Shown in pieces: positions 34,674 through 46,419 of a stretch of 64,000 bases of DNA. The stretch is from NCBI RefSeq assembly GCF_007565055.1, contig NC_044553.1:128406241-128470240 (forward strand), in the 5' to 3' direction. Position numbers and translations under genes: made by a program. Numbering within the stretch: the stretch's first letter is position 1; each line of letters begins with the position of its first letter. The notes beneath the pieces are model-generated. The model made no database searches and was not told the DNA's origin. It saw only the letters and a list, made by a program, of their open reading frames with translations. Source of the DNA: Rhinopithecus roxellana (taxonomy: Eukaryota; Chordata; Mammalia; Primates; Cercopithecidae).

Positions 34674-35097
34674 TATTGTGTAAGTTGAAAGTATACAACA
34701 TGATATTTTATAAAATATATATATATATAAATGGTTACTATAGTGGAACAAATTAACATATCTATCATTTCACAGAGTTGCCCATTCTCCCCTCTGTTGC
34801 AAGAGCAACTATAGTCTACTCATTTAGCAAAATTTCTGAATGTGATACACTAGTATTAACAATTGTCCTCATGTAGTTTAGATCTTTTCACTTGCTTATC
34901 CTACATATTTACTAATTTGTATTGTTGGCATAAGAATTAAAGAGACTAACAGCAGAGGAAGTGTAGAAACAGATTCATATGCATATGAATACTTAATTTC
35001 TGGTTAATTTGGTACCAAAATCATAGAGGAGAAACATTATTTTCAATAAATGTACTAGGTCAATTGAATATCCATATAAAAAAAATTGACTATAAGC

Positions 35098-35466
35098 TAT
35101 GGGCTGAGTCATGTCCCCTTTCAAAATTCACATGTTGAAGTGCTGACTCCCAGTACTTCAGAATGTAACTGTATTTGGAAATAGAGTCTTTAAAAAGGTA
35201 ACTAAAATGAGGTCATTAAGATGGGCCCTAATCCGGTGTGACTGCTGTCCTCATGAGTAGCAGAGGTTAGGACACAGACACACGTGGAGGGTTGACCGTG
35301 GGAAGACATAAGGAGTGGGCAACTGTTTACAAGGCCAAAAGAGAGCTACAGGAGAAACAACCCTACTGTCACCTTGGTCTTGGACTCCCAGCCTCCCAGA
35401 ATTATTTCTGTTCTTTAAGGCACACCATCTGTGATATTTTGTTATGGCAGCCCCAGCAGATTAATA
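35098..35466 (+). mobile_element. MaLR-like LTR, sense
   Basis: 'tttcaaaattcacatgttga', 'gaggtcattaagatgggccc', 'cttggactcccagcctccca' and 'tttgttatggcagccccagc' match the family at 5088-5455. Inserted in the old L1M. Confidence 0.75.
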
Positions 35467-35869
35467 AACCCTAACATGCTATTGACAGAAATCAATCCTA
35501 GGGTGACTGTAGACCTAAAATCAAAACAGTAATGCTTCTAGAAGATTCTATAGATAATATCTTTATGACATGGGGGTACTAAATGTCTTTTTAGAATAGA
35601 AAAAGTACTAACCATAAGGCAAACATCAAATAGTTAGACAGTATTAATATGAAGTTCATTTCAACAAAGAATACCACTAAGAATGTTAAAAGGCAAGTCA
35701 AAGAAAGGGAAAATGTGTTTGTAAGGTGTATAAATAAAAAAGAGCTTGTTTCTATTATGTATGAAGAACCCCTATGAATCATTAAAAAGAAAAAGCACAC
35801 ACAACTCAACAGAAAAATTACCAAAAAATTTGAATAGACTCCTGGCAAGAGGAGATCTCAGTTTTGTAG

Positions 35870-36240
35870 TCAGATCAGACTTCTATAACAAAATACCACA
35901 GCCTGGGTGGCTTAAATGAGAGACGTTTTTCTCTCACAGTTCTGGAGGTTGGGAAGTCCAAGATCAGTATGCCAGTTGACTCAATGTCTGGTGAGGGCTC
36001 TCTTTCTGACTTGTAGACAGCCACCTTCTTGCTGTGTCCTCACATGGCAGAGAGAGAGAGAGAGCTAGTGATCCTTCCTCTTCTTATAAGGACACTAATC
36101 CCATCATGGGTCCCTACCCTCATGATTTCAACTAGCCCTGATCACCTCACAAAGATCCCCACATCCAAATACTATCACACTGGGGTTTAGGGCTTCAATT
36201 TATGAAATGCTGGGGAACACAAGCATTCAGTCCATAATAA
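35870..36240 (-). mobile_element. MaLR-like LTR, antisense
   Basis: 'ataacaaaataccacagcct', 'ctcacagttctggaggttgg', 'gctgtgtcctcacatggcag' and 'cttcttataaggacactaat' read as the reversed family. It opposes the copy at 35098-35466. Confidence 0.8.
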
Positions 36241-36956
36241 GGGTTGATAAATACGTTAAAGGAAGCTCACTTTCAGTTCTTCAGGAAATGCTAATGAAAG
36301 CCACCTTGTCACACAACCACAAGCCCACCGGAGTGCCTGAAGTTTATGAGACAGCCGCAAGTGTTAGGAGGCGCAACAACTGAATGTTCATGCACTACTG
36401 CTGAGAGTGCATCCTGTACAATCACTTTGAAAAAGTGTTATTTGTTAACTGCTTTGGTTGGAAATATGTAGGACCAATCGGACCCAGCAATGCTAGTCCG
36501 CATGCCCAAGAGGAATGTACCTGTGTGCAGGAACAGTCAAGGCTACAGAAACATTTATAGCAGCATTTTCATGATAGCCCCAAACCATATGCATTATACA
36601 GCATGAAAATGAATGAAATGTAGTGGCATACAATGTGGATGGATATCACAAGCATAATATTACTGATTGAAAAAAGCAAGACACAAAACAATACAGACTG
36701 TCTAATTCCCTTTTTATAGAAAGTTCAAAAGCAGGAAAAACTTAAGTCTACTGTTAGAATTCAGATAGAAGTCACCTTTGGGGAGACGTGAAGGACTAAC
36801 ACCATCACAGGGCACGGGGTAGATTTTGGTGTGCCACCAACATCCTGTTTCCTAACTTTTGTGCGTTGTTTTGTAATGATTTATTGGATTACCCATTTAA
36901 GTTTTCACACTTTATTGTAAGTGTTCCTCATTTCACCATTTAAAAAGTTAAAACTG

Positions 36957-37265
36957 AACTGGGCACAGTGGCTCACGCCTGTAATCCCAGCACTTTGGGA
37001 TGCCGAGGCAGGAGAATTGCTTGAGACCAGGAGTTCAAGACCAGTATGGGCAGCGAAGAGAAACCTTGTCTCTACAGAAAGTAAAAATAAAACAATTAGC
37101 TAGGTATGGTGGCATGCACCTGTAGTCCTAGCAACTTGAGAGTTTGTGGCAGGAGGCTCATTTGAACCCAGAAGTTTGAGGCTGCAGTGAGCTATGATCT
37201 CATCACCGCACTCCAGCCTGGGCAACAAAGTGAGAACCTGTCTCAAAATAAAATAAAATAAAATA
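36957..37265 (+). mobile_element. Alu, sense, (AAAAT)n tail
   Basis: 'ctgggcacagtggctcacgc' to 'gagaacctgtctc' then AAAAT repeats. Placed at the end of the old L1M 3' terminus. Confidence 0.93.
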
Positions 37266-38339
37266 AGGGAAAAAGACTAACATGTGATTCAGCATCTATT
37301 ATATACTTTAATGTTGTTAGGCACATTCCACATCCCTCCTTTGGCCCTTTCAGCATTATTATCCATAATTTTGCAAATGATGAAACCAGCTTTCAGAGAG
37401 GGTAAGTGCATTATGTACCACCTATAAAAGGTAAAGGGAGTGTTAAATGCAATTTCTTTTCCAGTGCATACTGCCTCAGCTCAGTAATCCATTTAACCCT
37501 GTTCTCGCCTGAGCTTTGCTATTTTTAAAGATGGCAATTTAAATAATGAATATGCATTATAATATTTTGTAGGTCGTATTGATACAGACTTAAACATACA
37601 CTATGTATATATTCATGTTTATGCACATTCACATATTTGTATGTGAAAAACAAGGTCCAGTTATTTGAAAAGGCCACCTAATTTTAAACATTTGAGTGGT
37701 GGTATGAGATGACTAATGTTCAAACTATTTTTCCCTTTTTTATTTAGTGGCAAGTTCATGGGAAAATCAGGAGATATGGATTATTATTTCTCTGTTCATG
37801 GTTTATCAGATAAATTTTGGAAAATCCTTTAGACTCCCTGTACTTTAATTTCTTCATTCCAAAAAGAGAAATTATACAACCCCTCCTCCCTCATAACACT
37901 GCTGTGAGAACATTGGAGCAGGAGCATAATAAGACTGTATTGAAAGCACCACCCTGTAGAAATGCAAAGAACCACTAGAAGCTGAGGTATGGAATTTTGC
38001 AAGGATCCACATTGCTCCCACATGCTACACAGGAGCAATCATGAACAAGTAGAAATTTGTAACAATTTGAAAGATAAATGAATCTGAAAAAGGGAAAGAG
38101 AAATGAAATTGTCTTTCTCTAGTCAATCTTCCAAATAAGAAAATGTGTTTCTGTGTCTTCATCTAAAAGCTAGTGAATCACTACTTTGATATGTCTTGTG
38201 ATTCTTGCAGAGAAGAGAGATAATAATCTAAAACTATGTTTCTCTCTGAGTTCAAGTTGCTAAGTGGAATTGATGTACAGAATGTTGCTGCTGAAACCAG
38301 TGGATACTTTGAACAAGTGTCTATGACGTTTCAACTACG
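37266..38339. other. Unassigned AT-rich interval
   Basis: A MIR-like scrap near 37360-37420. Otherwise nothing recognised. Confidence 0.4.
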
Positions 38340-38530
38340 TCCCAAGCATCTTGCAGGCACTTCTGGATAGTACAGTTCACTTAATTCTAACACAGGAACC
38401 TAACAAGAGGAACCAGGATACTGTGGGCTTCATTTCAGAGAAGAAGAAACTGGGATTTGGAGCTGAAGTAACTTGACCAAGAGCAAATGGCAGGTGAATG
38501 ACACACTCAGCACTTGAACTCAGATTTTCT
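38340..38530 (-). mobile_element. MIR, antisense
   Basis: 'cttaattctaacacaggaac', then 'agaagaagaaactgggattt', 'gtaacttgaccaagagcaaa' and 'gcacttgaactcagattttc' follow reversed MIR order. One of the fuller MIRs here. Confidence 0.75.
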
Positions 38531-38605
38531 GATTCCTATTTCAGGATTATAGTCATAAGAAACTTTTGAAAACCATTTATCACATAGAAAAATAGATCCA
38601 GTGCT

Positions 38606-38640
38606 TTGCTTCTTGGCCTTTTGGCTAAGATCAAGTGTAG
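38606..38640 (+). pseudogene. U2 snRNA 5' fragment (3'-truncated pseudogene)
   Basis: 'gcttcttggccttttggc' followed by 'taagatcaagtgtag' matches the first ~37 nt of U2 snRNA with one C-to-T change (cttctcgg to cttcttgg). The Sm site, branch-point recognition loop and 3' stems are all absent, so it cannot function in the spliceosome. AGATCCAG (38594-38601) and AGATTCAG (38639-38646) may be a short target-site duplication. There is no A-tail. Confidence 0.85.
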
Positions 38641-38758
38641 ATTCAGAGAAGGCAACCCACTAATACAAGGACATTCTGGTGAATGCATTAATATTAATTA
38701 ACTCAGAAACCTTTCCTCAGTTCAAAGGTCTGTGCTAGACAATCATGGAGTGTGGATG

Positions 38759-38933
38759 AAAGAAAAGAAAAGAAAGGAGGGAGGGAGGGAGAGGGGGAGG
38801 TAAGAAGGAAGGGAGGGAAGGAAGGAAGGAGGAAATGAAGGAAGGAAGGAGAGAAAAGGAAAGAAGAGAAGGAAGGAAAGGAAGGGAAGGAAGGGAGGGA
38901 GGGAGGGAGGGAGGAAGGGAGGAAGGAAGGGTG
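38759..38933 (+). repeat. Polypurine (GGAA/GGGA)n microsatellite
   Basis: Imperfect GAAA, GGGA and GGAA units, essentially all purine on the plus strand. Confidence 0.95.
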
Positions 38934-40437
38934 GGTTTCTGGACCTGGTTAAATAATCTGATGGAAGATAGCATGAGATTTAGATAAATCAGTAAAATTA
39001 ATTATGATCCAAAGTATCAGAAATATTCATTAAATCACCAAACCTCTTAGACTGGATTCCTGTTGCATTAAAGGCTGAGACTCCAGCCTGTGACTGACCT
39101 TCTAGGATGTCCTACAACAGAGCTAACTCAATGGACTCACATCCTTCCCATGTCCAGGCCAACTTTCCACTTAAAGATTATTCTGTGAGTTAAGATCTTA
39201 CTCAGCTCCAAAGACATCCCTAAAAATAGCTTCACACATTTATTATAGACTTCCTTTTCAACAAAATGTTAAAAATTCATTCTAAGAGAACCTCTAAAAT
39301 TCACTTAACATTTGTTAGCATTTTTATGATTAATATTTAAAAAGCTCAGAAGGAATTAAGGAATATAATATAAACAATACTTAGGAGAAATAAATCATGC
39401 TATTTCTTTCTGTACAATAAACTAGTTTTCCCTCTAGTAACACTATGGATTTTCTCAGTAGATTTACCTTTTCTCCACTGTCTTCATTCAATATTAGCAA
39501 CCAAGAGTGGATGCACATTTAATTCTTTAAATACACTGGAGGTTACAGCTCCATGTTAGACCAAATTAATTCTGTTTTTACATTGACTTTTGTTAAGTGC
39601 CATGAGCTAAACATGATTTGCAGAATGCATAGAGGCTTAAGTTGCAACAACATATTGCAGGGCTTCATGTGTGGTCTGGACCTTACCAACAGCATTCATG
39701 AAACAATAAATACAGTAAATTCCAGTTAAAATATGAGACGTGTCTGGTAAATTATGAGGCTATAACCTTAATGGCCCTGTTGTTTTCTAACCGTATAATC
39801 CAGCTAATTGGTAGCTCAGGGACCAGACACAAGCCCAATTACCTAAGTGAGATAAATTAATGCTTGTATTAAAGCTGAGAAGATCCCTAAGGGACTTAGG
39901 AAAGACCTGCCCTTCAGGGAGGAGAACAAATGACTTCTTTGTAGATATCTGGAAGGGAACCTCACAAGCGTTCACTGGTTGACCTTGTGGAAATTCACTA
40001 GCATTTATATACACATAGGTACCTGCTCCTCTAGTGTCTGTTGAAAAACACCAGCTTTCCAGCAAAATCTTCAGTGATACTTCTCTGGCCAAACCAGTCC
40101 CCATTCGCACTTTCTTTCTCACTGCAGGGCCAAGTTTAACTTGCTTTTCTCTTCTCTGCACCTGCCACCTCCCACTCCATTCCTGAGGATGGTCCCTTCT
40201 TCAAAGACTGAAGCCAAAGTGGATACAATCTTCCCATTCCTGCTTTTCTTCTCTTCTAAAAATAAGCATATTTTTATTTAATTTAAACTATGCAATGCTA
40301 ATCTTTAAAGTGAATCAAAGAGAGGAAAATAAAATGACAAAATAAACTTATAAAAGTTAGACAAGGTTCCCAAACCTACAGATTTCTTGCAGCCTTCATC
40401 TCCAAACTATAGTCCTGACTCCCTTCTTAAATATCTT
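38934..40437. other. Repeat-poor interval, no gene recognised
   Basis: No mobile element seen over about 1.5 kb. AT-rich, no coding domain. Confidence 0.45.
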
Positions 40438-40857
40438 AGTCCATTGGTATTACTCTAAAGGAATACCTGAGCCTGTATAATTTATAAAGAAAAGAGGTTT
40501 ATTTGGCTCACAGTTCTTCAGGCTGTATAAGAAGCAAGGCAACAGCATGTGCATCTGGTGATGGCCTCAGGCTGCTTCCCCTCGTCATGAAAGGGAAAAA
40601 GGAGCTAATGTGTGCGGAAATCACATAGTCAGGGAGGAGGCAAGAGAGAGGGGGTGGTACCAGGCTCTTTGTAAAACCCAGTTCTCACAGGAACAAATAG
40701 AGCAAGAATTCACTCATTACTGTGAGGAGGGCACCAAGCCATTCATGAAGGATCCATCCCCATGACCCAAACACCTCTCCTTCAGTCCCACCTCTAACGT
40801 TGAGAATCAAATTTCAACATGAAGTTTGGGGACACAAACATCCACACTTAACCACAT
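40438..40857 (-). mobile_element. MaLR-type LTR (MST/MLT1-like), antisense
   Basis: 'tcttagtccattggtattac' with 'tttggctcacagttcttcag', 'catgacccaaacacctct' and 'tttcaacatgaagtttgggg' followed by 'acacaaacat' read as a reversed MaLR LTR. Confidence 0.75.
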
Positions 40858-41087
40858 CTCCCTTCTCCTCAGATCCTTCTCCCCCAACCCACCTTTTTCT
40901 CCACTTCCTCTTCCTGTCACTTTCCAGCAATGGGTTCAAAGGCTAGATTGAAGTTTTTTTTTTCATCTCCAGCTAGGTTGGCTCAGTAGCGTGATTCTGT
41001 ATATCAATATAAACCTCATGTATGTATCAGAGTCAATTTCAAAAGGCTCCATTGTTCTCCAAATGCAAAACTTTAAAAGATGGCAAT

Positions 41088-41378
41088 GGTCAGGCGCGGT
41101 GGCTCACGCCAGTAATCCCAGCACTCTGGGAGGCTGAGGTGGGCGGATCACGAGGTCAGGAGATCGAGACCATCCTGGCTAGCATGGCAAAACCCCATCT
41201 CTACTAAAAATACAAAAAATTAGCCAGGCGCAGTGGCGGGCACCTGTAGTGCTACTTGGGAGGCTGAGGCAGGAGAATGGCAAGAACCTGGAAGGCAGAG
41301 CTTGCAGTGAGCCAAGATTGTGCCACTGCACTCCAGCCTAGGCGACAGAGTGAGACTCCATCTCAAAAAAAAAAAAAA
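41088..41378 (+). mobile_element. Alu (AluY/S-like), sense
   Basis: 'ggtcaggcgcggtggctcac' to 'gagactccatctc' plus A-tail. A small deletion is seen at 'cctgtagtgctacttggg'. GATGGCAA at 41079-41086 and 41382-41389 is the target-site duplication. Confidence 0.95.
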
Positions 41379-41869
41379 GGGGATGGCAACATTTCCATCT
41401 ACAATTCAGATGTAGATTAGGTCCAGTGGTTTAAATAGGAAGGGAACCTATGTGATATGATTTGAGAATGATTCTCATACAGGCTGTGTTCCAAACTGTA
41501 TGTCACTTTTATTTCTTCGTTCTTAAAGTCACCCCTATGCATGAAATATAAATTTCTCCCTGAGGATTTGTGCCTTATGTCTCCAGAGTGACATGGGGAG
41601 GAGAGACACCTATAACTATTTAAGACAGTTCACCCCTCTTCCCAGAATATTTTCTCCCTAACTCCTAACTTTTACATGAGTATGTCATACTACCAGAAAT
41701 TCTGATTCAGTTGTCCAGAAGATGTTGGCACTGAAGCCCTTTGATTAGTTCCACACAGTAGTTAATTAAGGGTATGGTCAAAAGGTGTCAAGTCAACCTC
41801 GATTATACCTTCCTCCCAACAGTCCAAGATTTAGTCAATTTTAAGTAAGTCCTGGAGATACAGTGTTTT

Positions 41870-42055
41870 TCAGATAGCCAAGATGTAGTCTAAGGTCAGA
41901 CTACTATCCATGACAACGCACTCAAGGGTATTTAGATTTACTTTCTGATCTTTGGTGTCATTGTCAATAACTAGAGGGGCAACAGATGGACCACAAAGCA
42001 CCCCCATTTCTAATGAAGCAATATTCCATGGCCCACCTTCAAACATAGAAGCCAA
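41870..42055 (-). other. Open frame with faint retroviral dUTPase-like motif (uncertain)
   Basis: A 61-residue minus-strand frame contains PSVAPLVIDNDTKDQ, which loosely recalls the substrate-binding 'ID.D' motif of retroviral dUTPases. I see no neighbouring protease, RT or LTR in this orientation. It may be a decayed ERV internal fragment or chance. Confidence 0.2.
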
Positions 42056-42838
42056 AGAGACACAGGTCCCTCCAGTTTGGGATTCATTGTTTCACAGTGA
42101 TTTGGTAAAGTTGCATGGGCCATGTCACTGAGTTGTTGCAGCCTCAGTCACTGCACCTGGCACATCCCAAGGCTTCTTGGGTATGTGGAGAGGCCCGTGC
42201 ACATGGATGGCCTGTGGGTCTGTGCACGTTCACAGCTGAGACCTGAGGCTGAAAGCACCAGGCACAGCAGGATCAGGACAAGAAGTTGTGTTCACGTGAG
42301 CTTATTGTCTTCATGGCTCACGGACAGGGTACAAACCCGGTAGCAGGTCAGATTGTCAGCTGCAGCCGCTGTTTGACTTAGCCATTGTTGCTGGATCTAG
42401 GGAACGAAGAGAGTGTTAACTGTCACCAACTGCCACGGTCTAAGGTGTTTCCTCCCCAGTTTCCAGGGTCTTTGCTCCTCCTGTACCATCTAAACATCGG
42501 CAGGTCCCATCCAGTTCCTGTAGTTTATCTTTTCTCTAGTCATCCGCTTCTTCACCAGTCCCTTCTTCTGGAAGCATCAGGGCAGAATTCCCACATTTTA
42601 AAATAGCTCAGTATGATTTTATATATCCCTACTCAAAGCAATGAGAGAAAATGGTCCCTTTCTAGGGACAGCTGTATCCAGTGACCAAAGTGGTGTAAGA
42701 ATCTGGAGGAAGTAAGAGAGGTAGAGTCAGAAACCATTCTGAATAAATTTTCTAGAAGGCATTCAGGTGCTCATCTCTACCAGATGTAAAGGAATTTGGC
42801 GGAACATGGAATGTCCATTAAATACATTGGTTCACTGA

Positions 42839-42893
42839 TAGGTGGCCTTTGTGACAGAAGTGACCTTTGTGACAAATAGGTGGCCTTTGTGAC
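42839..42893 (+). repeat. Imperfect short tandem repeat
   Basis: 'ggtggcctttgtgac' recurs twice with a diverged middle copy ('agtgacctttgtgac'). Confidence 0.8.
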
Positions 42894-43029
42894 TGAACAA
42901 GGCCGAGAAAGTGGATAGCACCACACAACTGAGGATCAAGAGCCCCCGTGGCATGGCTGCAGTTGGTGAGAGCAACACTATTAGCCAGACTTGCTAGACC
43001 TCAGCACTACTGCCAGTTGGGGTCCAGTA

Positions 43030-43190
43030 GTTCTGTTGGAGGAGGTGCCTGTGCATCGTAGGGTGTTTATCAGCATCCCTGGCCTCCACTCTCTGGATGC
43101 AATTGCATCTGTTCTGCAATTGTGACAACCAAGATGGCTCCAGATGGTGCCAAATGTCCCTGGAGGAACAAAATAGCCCCTGGTGGAGCA
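43030..43190 (-). mobile_element. hAT-Charlie (MER5-type) fragment
   Basis: 'gtgcatcgtagggtgtttat', 'cagcatccctggcctccact', 'ttgtgacaaccaagatggct' and 'tgccaaatgtccctggagg' follow the MER5-type consensus. Strand by memory. Confidence 0.75.
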
Positions 43191-43469
43191 TGTTGTCTGC
43201 ATCAGCACTGTCCCCAGCGCCAAGGACACAAATCTGAAAGCTGCAGGAAGATGTGTACTGACAAACAGGTCCTCTGAGCACGCTCTGATAAAGCTAAATG
43301 TAGAGCGCCAAGGAGGGCTAGGGGCGCCACAAGGGCCAGACGTGGGAGGGACTAGAGGGCCAGGGTATGCTTAGCTAGCTTAAAAAGGAAGAGATAGTTC
43401 TGTACAAGGCCACAAATGTCACCTGTCCTTTCAGGAAACTGTCAGAAAAGACATCAAGGCAAAGGGAAA

Positions 43470-43640
43470 AGATCATGGCTTTAGGATCTAATCCCTGGGT
43501 TTGTGTTTTGCTTCCACAACACTAGGACAACTGTACAATGTTGGACAAGTGATTTAGCTCTTCTGAGCTTCAATGTCCTTATCTGAAATGCCCAGGTAAT
43601 AACCGTAGCTCCTGGAACCTGTGTCAGCGCTGTTCTATGA
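43470..43640 (+). mobile_element. MIR, sense
   Basis: 'atcatggctttaggatctaa', 'ttggacaagtgatttagctc' and 'gagcttcaatgtccttatct' follow the MIR core order. Confidence 0.8.
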
Positions 43641-44279
43641 TGGGATATGGTGAGTTGGTAACTGGTAACAATATTTGGTAATTCAGGCCTGCTGGAACAA
43701 CGCATGAGAAAAGTGTAGAAAAAGATGAAACAGAAAGGGAGAGAACAAGAGCCTTTTTATGGTTTTTATTTTGCCGTGATGGCTGGGCCATGGGCGAAGT
43801 TCATGCATAGAAGATGTGGAGCCATCTATATTTTAGTAAGATTGGTCTGACAGCAGTGTGAGGAACAGTTGCAGGAGGCAGGGCTAGAGTTGGAGATTCA
43901 AGTCAGAACCCCCCGCCCCAGTGTCGGCTTGGAAGTGACAGAGGCTGAGCAGAAGCAGTGGACGATGGGAGGGCAAGGCAGGGAGTGGTTCTTTGAAGGA
44001 AAAAATTGTCAGGATTTGGAGAAACACTTGATATAGAATATTAGGGCAAGGAAAAAGGGGGAGAGGGAGGCAGGGCAACAGAGGAAGAGAAGGGAAGGAA
44101 AACAGGAAAGTGAGAAAAACCCTGAGAGGCATCCATTAGATTTAGAATTAAGGGATCAGTTAGTGAACTTGGAAAAATCAAGTTCAAGAGGCTGAGATGC
44201 AAGCACGACTTCTCCCAAATAGCGCATGTATGAACAACTGTATTCGCCTCCTCCACCTATGCCTGAGAATGTAAGGTAT

Positions 44280-45148
44280 TCACGTAAATGCACGCCCTCC
44301 ACATCCCCAAAAAGTGCCCCGTGTACCCAGAGGTCTCACCCTCCATTTTTACTGAATGAATAGTAAAAAATGTCAAGTCAATGTACAATTTTTAATGTCC
44401 AGAATATTTAATTACCCTTACATATCAATTGAATCAGCAATCATTCATTGAACTGTTTCATTATTTGCTTTCTCACTAAGTTACACTCATGGTAAAGATG
44501 AGATTTTTTTCAAATGGGATTTAAAAGATAATAATTTATCAGTCATTCTACCTAGAACAATGTAACACGAATGATAATACAAAGGTTAAAACATCATTGA
44601 AAACTATTTTCAGACTAGCAGTTTTGTTGTGCTTAATATCTTTGAGGCAAGAAAAAACAGGGGCCTTGAAGATATTTGCTGTGATCCTGTGTTTAAAATG
44701 GAATTAAGCCAGAATTATGATGGAAACAAAAAATTCCACAGCTGCTTTTCTAACAGTTATATGGAGAAAAATCAACTATTAGCTTAACAACTTCTTTCGA
44801 TATCCAAAGCAATAAAATTACTATATTTAAACAAATTTAAATAAGGTTTAAAAATTACTTTTAAATCCCTTTCATAGGATTTGAAATAATGGTTATACAA
44901 AATTTATTTAATTGGCATATTCAGAAATAATTTATTTCTTTTAGATTCTTATTGTAATGTTATTAAAAAATGTGCATGCTGGCAGTTTATGTATTTACTA
45001 GGGAATGCAATTTTCTTGCTATATTTAATGGATAAATAATTATTACTTGCATAGTGAAGGGAAGTACAAATCATTATCTTGAATAAATGACAAACATTAA
45101 TGTACTGTCTGGGAAGAAAGTAGCATCTTTTTAAGTCTAATAAAAATT
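44280..45148. other. Repeat-free AT-rich interval, no gene recognised
   Basis: No Alu, L1, LTR or DNA transposon homology seen over about 870 bp, unlike nearly everything around it. AT-rich with many TAAT/ATTA cores and no long reading frame. Could hold a conserved non-coding element. Confidence 0.5.
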
Positions 45149-45440
45149 GTGGCTCATGCCTGTAATCCCACCGATTTGGGAGGCCGAGGCGGGCGGATCA
45201 CCTGAAGTCAGGAGTTTGAGAGCAGCCTGACCAACATGGAGAAACCCTGTCTCTACTAAAAATACAAAAACATTAGCTGGGTGTGGTAGCAGGTGCCTGT
45301 AGTCCCAGCTACTCAGGAGGCTGAGGCAGGAAGAGAATCACTTGAACCCGGGAGGCGGAGGTTGCAGTGAGCCTAGGTCATGCCACTGCACTCCAGCCTG
45401 GGAAACAGAGCAAGACTCCATCTCAACAACAGCAAAAAAA
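45149..45440 (+). mobile_element. Alu (AluS-like), sense, lacking the first bases
   Basis: Begins 'gtggctcatgcctgtaatcc' without the usual 'ggccgggcgc', ends 'caagactccatctcaacaac'. Confidence 0.93.
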
Positions 45441-45959
45441 ATCATTATTTGCTAAGAATGTATGTGGTATTGACTAATTCTATGTGGTTATCAGTAAGTG
45501 TATTTTGATCTGCAGATGTAAAGCAGTGACATGTTTTATGTCATTTGATGTGTCAGTTTATTTCTAAAGAGCAATTAAGGACTGTAGAATGAATATTTTA
45601 CTCACTATTCTAAAAGGTAGAGAGAGACTAGACCCTAAGTCAAGCCTGTGTAGTAGGGCTGGTCTCCTTTGGGAGGTCGCTGTGGGCTGGGTGTGTGCAG
45701 ATGCTTTTCCCTAGATCACAGCTCCTGCCTCTCAGCTCTCACAGCCCATCCAGCCCACTCCTTTCCTGGATGTGTATATATATGAGAAATGCACGCACAC
45801 CCCGGTGGTATACACCGATAGCTCACTGCCAGGGCCTCGGGGTCTTTTGTGGGCCTCTCCATAATTATGATCCTCTCCCTCCCTCTACAAGTCACTATTA
45901 CTGATTTTATGATAAATACTTCTCCATGCTTTCATTTATAATTTAACCAACTATGTATG

Positions 45960-46419
45960 TGTGAAAGGAAAATAAATCTTGGGGTTCCCAAATCACTAAG
46001 CTAAAGAGAAAAATTAGCCTGGGAACTGCTTAGGGCCAACCTGCCTCCCGTATTATTCAAAGTCATTCCTTTGCTCCCTGAGATAAATGAATATCTGATT
46101 GGCTCCTTTGGAGAGGCTGATCAGAAACTCACAAGAATGCAACCGTTTGTCTCTTACCTATGACCTGGAAGCCCCACCCCGCCACAAGCCGTCCCGCCTT
46201 TGCTTCCAGCGGTCCCGGCTTTTCAGACGGAACCAATGCTCATCTTACATATGTTGATTGATGTCTCATGTCTCCCTAAACTGTATAAAATCAGTGCTCT
46301 GACCACCTTGGACACATGTCGTCAGGACCTCACGAGGCTGTGTCACGGGTGTGTCCCCTACCTGAGCAAAATAAACTTTCTGAATTAACTGAGACCTGTC
46401 TCGGGTTTTCGGGGTTCAC
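45960..46419 (+). mobile_element. Class I ERV solo LTR, sense
   Basis: Begins 'tgtgaaaggaaaataaatct', has TATA 'ctgtataaaatcagtgc' near 46280, the polyadenylation signal in 'gcaaaataaactttctg' near 46370, and ends 'cgggttttcggggttcac'. Flanking GTATG occurs at 45955-45959 and 46420-46424. About 460 bp, no internal region. Family not named with certainty. Confidence 0.85.

Larger units (their letters stand above)
30860..36955 (+). mobile_element. Ancient L1M, sense, split by at least six later insertions
   Basis: Old L1 homology appears in consistent order: EN/ORF2 start about 30860-31480 and 31796-32470, mid-ORF2 32580-33418 ('gggtcaaagaagacatccca', 'gtcatggacttagctggaaa', 'catattaacagaatgaaaga'), 33718-34344, 34682-35097, 35467-35869, and the 3' end 36240-36955. 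Gaps hold a Tigger element, three Alus and two MaLR-like LTRs. Strongly decayed. Some pieces could belong to separate old L1s. Confidence 0.65.
41390..43029. other. Unassigned interval
   Basis: Holds the doubtful dUTPase-like frame and a short tandem repeat. Otherwise nothing recognised. Confidence 0.4.
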
